Positions 1-5,913 of a stretch of DNA of 12,040 nt are shown here, one piece after another. Location: the NCBI GenBank assembly GCA_947589635.1, contig CANQCC010000043.1, forward strand, positions 1-12,040, given 5' to 3'. The notes under the pieces were generated by a model. That model did not search any database, was not told the DNA's origin, and was given only the letters and a program-made list of their open reading frames with translations. The stretch is from an uncultured Clostridia bacterium. GTDB lineage: Bacteria; Bacillota; Clostridia; Christensenellales; CAG-917. Position 1 is the first letter of the stretch. Each line of letters begins with the position of its first letter. A program made the position numbers and the translations under genes.

Positions 1-74
1 TGGAGCGGGTGATGGGAATCGGACCCACGCAATCAGCTTGGAAGGCTGACATTCTACCATTGAACTACACCCGC
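1..74 (-). tRNA. tRNA-Gly (anticodon UCC)
   Basis: Read on the minus strand, a full cloverleaf is visible. The 7-bp acceptor stem GCGGGTG (74-68) pairs perfectly with CACCCGC (11-5). A D-arm with GTTCAATGGTAG follows. The anticodon stem TCAGC/GCTGA encloses the loop CTTCCAA, giving anticodon TCC (UCC in RNA, reads GGA/GGG glycine codons). The T-arm holds GGTCCGATTCC. The 3' CCA is encoded at 3-1, after discriminator T at position 4. No intron is seen. A near-consensus promoter lies about 60 bases upstream, so it is probably expressed separately from the phosphoesterase gene before it. What lies beyond the CCA is outside the window. Confidence 0.97.
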
Positions 75-133
75 GTGATCCGCTCGGCTCGCCTGAAGCA
101 TTGAAAGGCACAGCTGCAAATCAATGCTCAAAA

Positions 134-162
134 ATCTTATCATAATACTTTGGCAATGTCAA
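134..162 (-). promoter_or_regulatory. Promoter of the tRNA-Gly gene
   Basis: On the minus strand TTGACA (162-157) and TAAGAT (139-134) are separated by exactly 17 bases, a strong sigma-A type match. Transcription would start near 127, leaving about 50 bases of precursor before the tRNA 5' end at 74. That leader contains an 8-bp inverted repeat (AGCATTGA 97-104, TCAATGCT 121-128) that could form a stem at the 5' end of the precursor. Confidence 0.75.
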
Positions 163-201
163 GAAATTTTGCATACAAGCGGCAAAATATTCGACGAGGC
201 G

Positions 202-669
202 CTAAAGCGTTACGACCTTTGCGGTGAGAGTGCCGTCATGGGCGACGGCGTATACATAGGACGGCGCGCCGAAGCTTGGATATGTGGGAGAGCCGGGGCA
301 TATCAAAGTGACGCCCTCATACAAGTCTATGCGCGCGGTGTGCGTATGACCGTAGAACGCGGCGGAGCAGCCGACCTCCTTTGCGCGCAGCGCGAGCGTG
401 AGAAAGTCATACTTCACGCGGTAGCGGTCTCCGTGGCAGAGCAATATTTTGACGCCGTCCACACTTACGATCTCTTCGCGCGCTATACCGGCGGCGGGAG
501 GGTCGCAATTGCCTTGCACGATGTGGATGCCCTTATGGAACAGCAGGCTGTCAAGCCCTCGTATCCCGTCGCCGAGGAAGAAAACGCGGTCGCTTTCTCT
601 TGCCACGTCAAGCAATTTTTGTGGAAGAGCGGCGCCGGACGAGTCGCTGAATGCAAGAATCGTCGTCAT
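202..669 (-). CDS. YfcE/MJ0936-type metallophosphoesterase with an altered metal site
   Basis: A 155-residue calcineurin-like phosphoesterase, about the normal length for the YfcE/YsnB subfamily (small cytosolic Mn-dependent phosphodiesterases of unclear physiological substrate). Visible family motifs are FSDSSG (7-12), GDG (33-35), GNCD (53-56), CHGD (78-81), YGHTHT (106-111) and PGSP (125-128). The first motif is normally SDxHG; here the His metal ligand is Ser (S11, codon TCC), whereas D9, D34, N54, H79, H108 and H110 are kept. The start at 669 is preceded by AAGGA at a rather long 12-base spacing, directly behind a small hairpin. It lies 71 bases downstream of rdgB on the same strand, a common pairing in Bacillota, so co-transcription is likely. 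The fold assignment is firm; full catalytic activity is uncertain because of the His-to-Ser change. Confidence 0.9.
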   Translation of the reverse strand: MTTILAFSDSSGAALPQKLLDVARESDRVFFLGDGIRGLDSLLFHKGIHIVQGNCDPPAAGIAREEIVSVDGVKILLCHGDRYRVKYDFLTLALRAKEVGCSAAFYGHTHTARIDLYEGVTLICPGSPTYPSFGAPSYVYAVAHDGTLTAKVVTL

Positions 670-681
670 ACCCTGAATTTT

Positions 682-699
682 TCCTTGATAACGCTATCA
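682..699 (-). promoter_or_regulatory. Hairpin adjoining the phosphoesterase ribosome-binding site
   Basis: TGATA (699-695 in gene sense) pairs with TATCA (690-686) around a four-base loop, and the SD AAGGA (686-682) begins on the last base of the stem. A 12-bp perfect palindrome ATACGCGCGTAT lies just upstream at 707-718. Either could modulate translation or mRNA processing between rdgB and this gene. Confidence 0.35.
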
Positions 700-740
700 C
701 AAATTTATACGCGCGTATTTGCGCTTAAAACCCGGTTTTG

Positions 741-1319
741 TCATTTGCCGAGCTTCGCCACGAGGTCGTGCAACGCCCGCGCGCGATGGCTTACGGCGTT
801 TTTTTCGGCGGGGGACGCCTCCGCAAATGTCTTGCCAAGCTCCGAAGAGAAGAACAGGCTGTCATAGCCGAATCCGTTTTCGCCTCTCTCCTCGCGCAAG
901 ATTTCGCCGAACACTTTGCCGTGTCCGAGAATATAGCTTCCGTCGGGATAACAAAGCGCGACGCAAGTGCCGAAATGCGCACCGCGATTTTCTTCTCCGC
1001 TGAGATTTTCAAGGAGAAGGGCGCGGTTTTTTGCGTCGTCGTGCTCCTCTCCCGCATAGCGCGCGGAGTATACGCCGGGAGCGCCGTGAAGCGCGTCCAC
1101 CATAAGCCCTGTGTCGTCGGCAAGCGCGGGCAGCCCCGTCATCGCGACAATTGCGCGCGCCTTAATCAGCGCGTTTTCGTCCAAGGTGGAACCCGTCTCT
1201 TCGATGTCGACGTCTATGCCGAGTTCTCCAAGGGACAGCATGTCGGGGAAAATATCTCCGAGAATGGTCCTTATCTCCGTGATTTTGTGCGAGTTGTTTG
1301 TGGCAAGCGCAAGTTTCAT
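741..1319 (-). CDS. rdgB: XTP/dITP diphosphatase (RdgB/HAM1 family)
   Basis: A 192-residue non-canonical purine NTP pyrophosphatase of normal family length. It hydrolyses ITP, dITP and XTP to the monophosphate plus pyrophosphate and so keeps deaminated purines out of DNA and RNA; it acts in the cytosol. Diagnostic motifs are ATNNSHK (6-12), the acidic ADDTGL (67-72) with the general-base Asp, GVYSARYAG (82-90), ENGFGYDSLF (147-156) and SHRARAL (177-183). The start at 1319 has AGAGGAA a few bases upstream. It is followed 71 bases later by the YfcE-like gene, and preceded by nptA with a 107-base gap holding short repeats. Nothing in the protein looks broken. Confidence 0.96.
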   Translation of the reverse strand: MKLALATNNSHKITEIRTILGDIFPDMLSLGELGIDVDIEETGSTLDENALIKARAIVAMTGLPALADDTGLMVDALHGAPGVYSARYAGEEHDDAKNRALLLENLSGEENRGAHFGTCVALCYPDGSYILGHGKVFGEILREERGENGFGYDSLFFSSELGKTFAEASPAEKNAVSHRARALHDLVAKLGK

Positions 1320-1339
1320 TTTTCCTCTTGTAGGGTAAA

Positions 1340-1397
1340 CCGTTTTAACGGCGAGCCGATATTTTTATCTAACGGCAAGCCGATAAGTTTTTAACGG
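1340..1397. repeat. Short degenerate direct repeats between nptA and rdgB
   Basis: Two copies of AACGGC(G/A)AGCCGATA lie at 1347-1361 and 1371-1385, 24 bases apart, with a partial third AACGG at 1393. Each contains a CGGCnnGCCG palindromic core, and the near-palindrome CCGTTTTAACGG (1340-1351) stands at the rdgB side. They lie in the mRNA leader of rdgB on the minus strand. They may be small hairpins for mRNA processing or weak termination; no T-tract follows them. Confidence 0.5.
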
Positions 1398-1426
1398 AAT
1401 ACCTAAGAAACCGAATTGTTTGTTGA

Positions 1427-3175
1427 TTATGGTTTTGTTCTCTCCGCGTTCAGGCGATCCGCCTGCCTCGTCTTGGGCATAGTGGCGTAGTCCCTGATGG
1501 ACTTTGCGACGTTGATGAAGTGGTCCGCGACTCTTTCCGCGTTGGACGCAAGCGAGAGATATTGCGCGCCGATATCCGAGGTGCACACGCCCGCTTCTAT
1601 GCGCTTGATGTGGTTGTCCGCCATTTCCGCGGTGTATTCGTCGATGCGGTCCTCGACTTCCTCTGCCTCTTTAAGGGAGGCGAGGTCGACGTTGACGTAA
1701 GTCTTCATGACTTTGCCGTACAAGTCGTCGATGAGGGCTTGCACGTGGCGTATTTCGTCTATGGCGTCGTTTGAGAACAACTCCTGCGAGGCGTTCATCT
1801 TGTCGGCGTATTCGATGATGTTTTCCGCGTAGTCGCCAATGCGTTCGAGGTCGGTTATGGAGTGGTACGCCGTGGAAAGATACACATGGTCGGCATCGCT
1901 CATCTCAAGTTTGGACAGCTTGACGATGAAGTGCACTATTTCGCGGTTCAAAAAGTTCAGCTCGTTTTCGTTTTTTCTGAAGTCTTCCACCTGCGAGTAG
2001 TCCATCGTGCATATCGTGTCGAGCGCAAGCGTGAAGTTGCGCATTGCGATCTCCGCCATATTGACGATTTCGTTTTTGGTCTGTTGCACCGCGATAGGCG
2101 GGGTCTTCAACATGTGCTCGTCAATATAGTACAGCCTCTCCGCGGAGGAGGGAACTTCCACTTTCGCGGGCTTTTCGGGGAGCAACTTTTCGCTCAGTTT
2201 GACAAAAGCGCCCATCATTGGCCACAAAATGAGTACGGTGAACAGATTGAAGAAGGTGTGGAACATTGAAAGCTGCAAAGGCTTTACGTTTGGGAACATC
2301 TTTTCAAACAGCCATCCCATTGTGAAGCGGCCGCCCGTCGCGGCGGTTATTATCTCGACTATGGCGAGGAATACGAACACTCTGACGACGTTTGTGATGA
2401 GGTGGAAAATAGCCACGCGCTTGGCGTTGGTGGTCGCGCCCATGCAGGAAAGCAGAGCCACTACGCACGCGCCTATGTTTGAACCGAGAATGAGGAATAT
2501 GCCTTGATCGAGGGAGATGAGTCCCGATACAAGCATGGTTATCGCGATGGACGACGTCACCGACGAGGATTGGATTATCGCCGTAAGCGCCGCGCCCACA
2601 AGTATGAGAACCACCGAATAACCAGGGAAGGTGATGGACGCAATAAAGTTTTCAACCGATTGCATCCTTGCGAAGGACTCCATGGAGCCGCTCATCGTGC
2701 TCAAGCCCACAAACAGAAGTCCGAACCCCGCAAGCAGGCTGCCTATTTTTTTGACGATGTCCTTTTTTGCGAAGTACATCATGAACGCGCCAATGCCCGC
2801 AAGCGCCGCAAGTATTATGGTCGCGGAGATGGTGTTGGCGTTGCCGAGGAAACCTATCGCGACGATCTGACCCGTGACGGTGGTACCTATGTTGGCGCCG
2901 AGCACTATCGCGCATGCCTGCGTCAACGTCATTATTCCAGCGTTGACAAAACCTATCGCCATGACCGACGTTGCGCCCGAACTTTGCACAAGCGCGGTCG
3001 CCGCCGTTCCTATGGATATACCAAGCAGGTTGCTTTTGGAAGTGCGGGCGAACAGGGATTTGAGGCGATTGCCGCCGATGGATTCCAGATTGTTGCTGAT
3101 GATCTTTATCGCAACGAGGAATACGCCTATACCCGCAAGCAACTCAAGCAGGGCTATTATTATGGTTGTAGCCAT
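1427..3175 (-). CDS. nptA: Na/Pi cotransporter-type protein with C-terminal PhoU domain
   Basis: A 582-residue membrane protein of the NptA/YjbB family, related to eukaryotic type II Na/phosphate cotransporters; bacterial members are linked to phosphate export or homeostasis. The two inverted halves each carry the signature: QSSGATS (64-70) with GANIGTT (93-99), and QSSSVTSS (202-209) with GSNIGAC (231-237). About eight to nine hydrophobic helices span residues 1-325. Residues about 365-560 form a cytoplasmic PhoU-like helical domain with the two metal-site motifs ERIGD (444-448) and ERVAD (547-551). The start is supported by AAGGAGG four bases upstream. A clear promoter lies about 50 bases upstream, and the next gene, rdgB, follows after 107 bases. 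No pst or pho genes adjoin it. Direction of transport cannot be read from the sequence. Confidence 0.95.
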   Translation of the reverse strand: MATTIIIALLELLAGIGVFLVAIKIISNNLESIGGNRLKSLFARTSKSNLLGISIGTAATALVQSSGATSVMAIGFVNAGIMTLTQACAIVLGANIGTTVTGQIVAIGFLGNANTISATIILAALAGIGAFMMYFAKKDIVKKIGSLLAGFGLLFVGLSTMSGSMESFARMQSVENFIASITFPGYSVVLILVGAALTAIIQSSSVTSSIAITMLVSGLISLDQGIFLILGSNIGACVVALLSCMGATTNAKRVAIFHLITNVVRVFVFLAIVEIITAATGGRFTMGWLFEKMFPNVKPLQLSMFHTFFNLFTVLILWPMMGAFVKLSEKLLPEKPAKVEVPSSAERLYYIDEHMLKTPPIAVQQTKNEIVNMAEIAMRNFTLALDTICTMDYSQVEDFRKNENELNFLNREIVHFIVKLSKLEMSDADHVYLSTAYHSITDLERIGDYAENIIEYADKMNASQELFSNDAIDEIRHVQALIDDLYGKVMKTYVNVDLASLKEAEEVEDRIDEYTAEMADNHIKRIEAGVCTSDIGAQYLSLASNAERVADHFINVAKSIRDYATMPKTRQADRLNAERTKP

Positions 3176-3195
3176 ACAGCCTCCTTAAGCAGGCT

Positions 3196-3214
3196 CCGCG
3201 CGCCGTAAGCGCGG
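3196..3214 (-). promoter_or_regulatory. 5'-terminal hairpin of the nptA mRNA
   Basis: CCGCGC and GCGCGG form a perfect 6-bp GC stem with a seven-base loop. The predicted transcription start (about 3216) is only two bases before the stem, and the SD AAGGAGG (3186-3180) follows nine bases after it. A stem at the extreme 5' end is a known form of mRNA stabiliser in Bacillota; that role is inferred here. Confidence 0.5.
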
Positions 3215-3222
3215 ATATAATA

Positions 3223-3251
3223 ATAATAACAAATTTGAAAAATAATGTAAA
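3223..3251 (-). promoter_or_regulatory. nptA promoter with flanking inverted repeat
   Basis: On the minus strand TTTACA (3251-3246) and TATTAT (3228-3223) are 17 bases apart. A perfect 8-bp inverted repeat, ACAAATTT (3229-3236) and AAATTTGT (3254-3261), brackets the spacer and the -35 box. It could be an operator, although it is AT-only apart from one pair and might be chance. Confidence 0.6.
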
Positions 3252-3300
3252 CAAAATTTGTCACATATCAAAAAACGGCAGCGTTCGGAATTTTGGCGTA

Positions 3301-3410
3301 AAACACGCAACGTGTATCAATATGCGGCAGGTATCCGTAAAATAGGATAGAAACAGCCTCTTTATGCGAGAAATCGTAAAATGAAAACACAATACGTGTA
3401 TCAATTCGCG
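3301..3410. repeat. Pair of 26-bp direct repeats in the dinB-nptA intergenic region
   Basis: The blocks 3301-3326 and 3385-3410 match at 21 of 26 positions (shared core ACGTGTATCAAT, both ending GCG) and lie 84 bases apart. Each opens with a small palindrome, ACACGcaaCGTGT in the first and ACACaatacGTGT in the second, resembling the stem of the dinB terminator next to them. The 283-base region 3176-3458 otherwise holds the nptA promoter and leader and the dinB terminator; I see no gene in it. Confidence 0.6.
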
Positions 3411-3438
3411 AAAAATTAAAGCACGAAACGTGCTTTAA
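3411..3438 (-). terminator. Rho-independent terminator of dinB
   Basis: In the dinB direction, TTAAAGCACG and CGTGCTTTAA form a perfect 10-bp stem with a TTT loop (3438-3416), followed by TTTTT (3415-3411). It lies 20 bases after the dinB stop codon and separates dinB from nptA. Confidence 0.9.
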
Positions 3439-3458
3439 CGGCAGAAATATTTTAAGAC

Positions 3459-4694
3459 TCAGGTGGTCTTTGACTGATGGAAGGGCCTGAAGTCGTCGTC
3501 CTCGTGCAAATTTCCGGTCAGTTCGTCGCCGAGTACAATGCCTCTTGTAAGCGCGTGGTAGCCGTACTTTTCGCGTATGCTGTCGACGGTGCTGTCAAGT
3601 TTGTCTTCGCGCTCCGACGCCTCGTCAAACATGGAAAATTGCACTTCGTCCTTGCCGATCAGGCGGATGGCGCCCACGGTTATCGCCCGAAGGGGGTCTG
3701 AGTAGCGGTGGATATTCTTGAGAAGGCTTAAAGCTTCTTCGGCGATGTCGGCGGCGTTTGCGCTTGGAAAAGGCAGAGGGGCTTGCTTTGATTTCCAATT
3801 TAGGTCGGGATCCTTTATCGCCAGCGAGACGCCTTTTGCGACGAGGTTGTACGAGCGCAGTCTGACGGCGACAAGTTCCGCAAGCGAATATATGACGACT
3901 TTTGCCTCGTCGGCGTTTTGAATGTTGCGGGGAGTGGTGGTGCCGTTAGAGACGCTTTTTGGCACGGACGTGTCCGTATACAGCTTGACCTCTTCGGTCT
4001 CTATGCCTCTCGCCGCGTTTATGAGGTTGTCCGCGACTATGCCGAAGTGATATCTGAGGGCGTTCCTGTCCGCTCCGGCAAGCTCTCTTATGGTGTGGAT
4101 GTTAAGTTCTTCAAGTTTTTTCGCGGTGCGGCCGCCTATCATGATAAGTTCGGAGGGCGCCATGTCGCCGATGATGTCCATATATGTGTCCTTTGGCAGG
4201 ACGGTGGTGGCGTCGGGCTTTTTGAGGTCGCTGCCGAGTTTTGCAAGCGTCTTTGTGAAGGACACGCCTACGGATATGGTAAGTCCCGTCTCGCGCTTGA
4301 CGCGCTCCCGCAAGGTATCGGCGATGGTTTTGCCGTCTCCGAACAGTTTTTTGCTGCCCGTCACGTCAAGCCAGCACTCGTCTATGCCGAAACTTTCCAC
4401 GCGGTCGGTATATTCGGTGTAAATTTTGAATATCTGCTTTGAATATTTTACGTATTCGTTGTAATGAGGGGCGACGAAAACTATATTGGGGCACTTCTGT
4501 TTGGATATCCATATAGCCTCGCCTGTCTTTACTCCCGCCTGCTTGGCGAGCTGATTTTTTGCGAGCACTATGCCGTGGCGGACTTTCGGGTCTCCGCATA
4601 CGGCAAGGGGCAGCCCGTCGTATTCGGGATGGGCCTTTTGCTCCACGGAAGCGTAGAAGTTATTTAGATCGCAATGCAAAATTGTTCTTTCCAC
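3459..4694 (-). CDS. dinB: DNA polymerase IV (Y-family, DinB)
   Basis: A 411-residue translesion polymerase if started at GTG 4694. Motifs: CDLNNFYASVE (8-18) with catalytic D9 and steric-gate Y14, SFGIDECWLD (101-110) with catalytic D105/E106, and GVSFTKTLAKLGSDLKKPD (143-161). The little-finger domain occupies about 240-350, followed by QFSMFD (352-357), a good match to the beta-clamp binding consensus. The reading frame stays open to ATGs at 4754 and 4784, but those lie inside the opposing galE promoter region, have no SD and add residues not seen in the family. The GTG sits seven bases past a good -10 box and has no SD, suggesting a leaderless transcript. It is divergent from galE and ends at its own terminator. 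No Gram-positive LexA box (GAAC-N4-GTTC type) is seen at the promoter. Confidence 0.94.
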   Translation of the reverse strand: MERTILHCDLNNFYASVEQKAHPEYDGLPLAVCGDPKVRHGIVLAKNQLAKQAGVKTGEAIWISKQKCPNIVFVAPHYNEYVKYSKQIFKIYTEYTDRVESFGIDECWLDVTGSKKLFGDGKTIADTLRERVKRETGLTISVGVSFTKTLAKLGSDLKKPDATTVLPKDTYMDIIGDMAPSELIMIGGRTAKKLEELNIHTIRELAGADRNALRYHFGIVADNLINAARGIETEEVKLYTDTSVPKSVSNGTTTPRNIQNADEAKVVIYSLAELVAVRLRSYNLVAKGVSLAIKDPDLNWKSKQAPLPFPSANAADIAEEALSLLKNIHRYSDPLRAITVGAIRLIGKDEVQFSMFDEASEREDKLDSTVDSIREKYGYHALTRGIVLGDELTGNLHEDDDFRPFHQSKTT

Positions 4695-4700
4695 ATTCTT

Positions 4701-4729
4701 ATTATATACACATTTGGCTTGCAAAACAA
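4701..4729 (-). promoter_or_regulatory. dinB promoter, predicted to give a leaderless mRNA
   Basis: On the minus strand TTGTTT (4729-4724) and a perfect TATAAT (4706-4701) are 17 bases apart. The expected start point, about seven bases on, is 4694, the G of the GTG initiation codon. Its -35 box touches that of galE on the other strand. Confidence 0.65.
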
Positions 4730-4731
4730 GC
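4717..4731. promoter_or_regulatory. Palindrome shared by the divergent dinB and galE -35 boxes
   Basis: GCTTG-caaaa-CAAGC is a perfect 5+5 inverted repeat. It contains the galE -35 (TTGCAA, 4719-4724) and the dinB -35 (4724-4729), so one bound protein could block both promoters. Alternatively the symmetry just reflects two back-to-back -35 boxes. Confidence 0.4.
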
Positions 4732-4747
4732 GGTTCAAGTTTATAAT
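4719..4747 (+). promoter_or_regulatory. galE promoter
   Basis: TTGCAA (4719-4724) and a perfect TATAAT (4742-4747) with a 17-base spacer. The start point would be near 4754, giving a leader of about 41 bases. Just before the SD AAGGGAG (4783-4789) that leader holds a small stem, GCGC (4770-4773) with GCGC (4779-4782). Confidence 0.7.
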
Positions 4748-4794
4748 ATGTCATAGATATAAATTTTCGGCGCGTTATGCGCAAGGGAGTAAGT

Positions 4795-5781
4795 ATGATA
4801 CTTGTTACGGGTGGCGCGGGCTATATCGGCTCGCATTGCGTCAGATTGCTTAAAGAGCGGGGCATAGGCGTCGTGGTCTACGACAACCTTGCGACGGGGC
4901 ACATCGAGTCCGTGCCCGAGGGAGTTCCTTTTGTCAAGGGCGACATTTTTGACGTCGAGCTGCTTAGAGAGACTTTCAGAAAGTACGGCGTGGACAGCGT
5001 TATACACTTCGCGGCGTATTCGCTTGTGGGGGAAAGCATGTCCAACCCCGCAAAGTACTATCACAACAACGTCGCGGGCACTCTTTCGCTGCTTGACGCG
5101 ATGATAGCGGAAAACGTCAAGTATTTGGTGTTCTCGTCGTCTGCCGCCACATACGGCGACTGCGGGGACGGGCTCATCACCGAGGACAGCCCGCAAAGGC
5201 CTACAAGCGTTTATGGCCAGACAAAGCTGATGATGGAGCAATTTATGCAGGACTATGACAAGGCGTATGGCCTCAAGTATGTTGCGCTCAGGTATTTCAA
5301 CGCGGCGGGCGCGCATGTAAGCGGCGAGATAGGCGAGGCGCACAACCCCGAAAGCCACCTCATCCCGATAATTTTGCAGGTCGCAAACGGCACGAGAGAC
5401 CATATCGGCATCTTCGGCGAGGATTATCCCACTCCCGACGGCACCTGCGTAAGAGACTACATCCATGTCACCGACCTTTCCGACGCGCACATCCGCGCGC
5501 TCGACTATCTGAAGGCGGGCGGCAAGTCCACGCACTATAACCTTGGCAACGGCAACGGCTTTTCCGTCAAGGAAGTCATCAATATGACCGAAAAGGTCAC
5601 CGGCCTAAAGATAAAACGCGCGGTGGAGGGCAGACGCCCCGGCGATCCCGCGACCCTCGTCGCCTCAAGCGAGAAGATAAAACGCGAGCTCGGTTGGAAG
5701 CCCCGCTACGACAGCCTGGAGAGCATCATATCCTCCGCCTGGAAGTGGCACTCCACCCATCCGCACGGCTTTGAAAAGTGA
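4795..5781 (+). CDS. galE: UDP-glucose 4-epimerase
   Basis: A 328-residue extended short-chain dehydrogenase/reductase, normal GalE length. It interconverts UDP-glucose and UDP-galactose with tightly bound NAD in the cytosol (Leloir pathway and glycan precursor supply). Visible are the NAD-binding TGGAGYIGSH (5-14), DNL (30-32), GDIFD (49-53), HFAA (71-74), SSSAATYG (114-121), the catalytic YGQTK (Y140, K144, with S116 the likely third residue), RYFNAAG, and the C-terminal GRRPGDPA substrate-site motif. The start at 4795 is chosen because AAGGGAG lies five bases before it and the protein begins MILVTGG as in homologues; an in-frame ATG at 4777 has no SD. It is a single-gene unit with its own promoter and terminator. 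galU, which acts on the same nucleotide sugar, lies 2.2 kb downstream beyond the AT-rich island. Confidence 0.97.
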   Translation: MILVTGGAGYIGSHCVRLLKERGIGVVVYDNLATGHIESVPEGVPFVKGDIFDVELLRETFRKYGVDSVIHFAAYSLVGESMSNPAKYYHNNVAGTLSLLDAMIAENVKYLVFSSSAATYGDCGDGLITEDSPQRPTSVYGQTKLMMEQFMQDYDKAYGLKYVALRYFNAAGAHVSGEIGEAHNPESHLIPIILQVANGTRDHIGIFGEDYPTPDGTCVRDYIHVTDLSDAHIRALDYLKAGGKSTHYNLGNGNGFSVKEVINMTEKVTGLKIKRAVEGRRPGDPATLVASSEKIKRELGWKPRYDSLESIISSAWKWHSTHPHGFEK

Positions 5782-5820
5782 TGTGACGCGGCAAGTTTAT
5801 TGCGCTCAAAAATGAAAAAC

Positions 5821-5864
5821 CGCCTCTTCATCCGTCATTATAGACAGGATAAAGAGGCGTTTTT
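5821..5864. terminator. Bidirectional terminator between galE and the convergent two-TM gene
   Basis: CGCCTCTT (5821-5828) pairs with AAGAGGCG (5852-5859). Inside, ATCC/GGAT and GTC/GAC extend the stem past small mismatches. TTTTT follows on the plus strand (5860-5864), and AAAAA (5815-5819) gives a T-run on the minus strand, so it can serve both galE and the convergent gene ending at 5914. An additional perfect 8-bp outer inverted repeat, GATGTGAC (5780-5787) with GTCACATC (5865-5872), encloses it; the left arm overlaps the galE stop codon. Confidence 0.88.
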
Positions 5865-5913
5865 GTCACATCGGCCGCGATCTTCAAAAAGTCACGGTCT
5901 TCCGTATGGCAAA

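Noticed and set aside
97..128. Inverted repeat before the tRNA gene as a terminator of the phosphoesterase gene
   Set aside because: No T-tract follows on either strand, and it lies downstream of the tRNA promoter, so it is more likely a stem in the tRNA leader.
738..1394. Long plus-strand reading frame opposite rdgB, and a similar one at 124-867 opposite the phosphoesterase
   Set aside because: They are antisense to clearly recognisable families, have no SD, and their translations match nothing known; GC-rich coding DNA often leaves such frames open.
3223..3275. Pho-box regulation of nptA
   Set aside because: TTTACA and GTGACA occur near the -35, but their spacing (13 bases between starts) does not fit the 11-base period of PhoP-type repeats.
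3301..3410. CRISPR array
   Set aside because: Only two imperfect 26-base copies, one interval, and no cas genes.
4694..4760. LexA/SOS box at the dinB promoter
   Set aside because: No GAAC-N4-GTTC-like dyad is present; the visible palindrome has a different sequence.
4692..4784. Longer DinB from ATG 4784 or 4754
   Set aside because: The added residues have no family match, the codons overlap the galE promoter, and no SD precedes them; homologues begin next to the GTG at 4694.
4777..4797. galE start at ATG 4777
   Set aside because: The SD AAGGGAG lies after it and five bases before ATG 4795, and GalE proteins begin at MILVTGG.
4741..5535. 264-codon minus-strand frame opposite galE
   Set aside because: It mirrors the codon pattern of galE, lies antisense to conserved catalytic motifs, and has no credible start signal.
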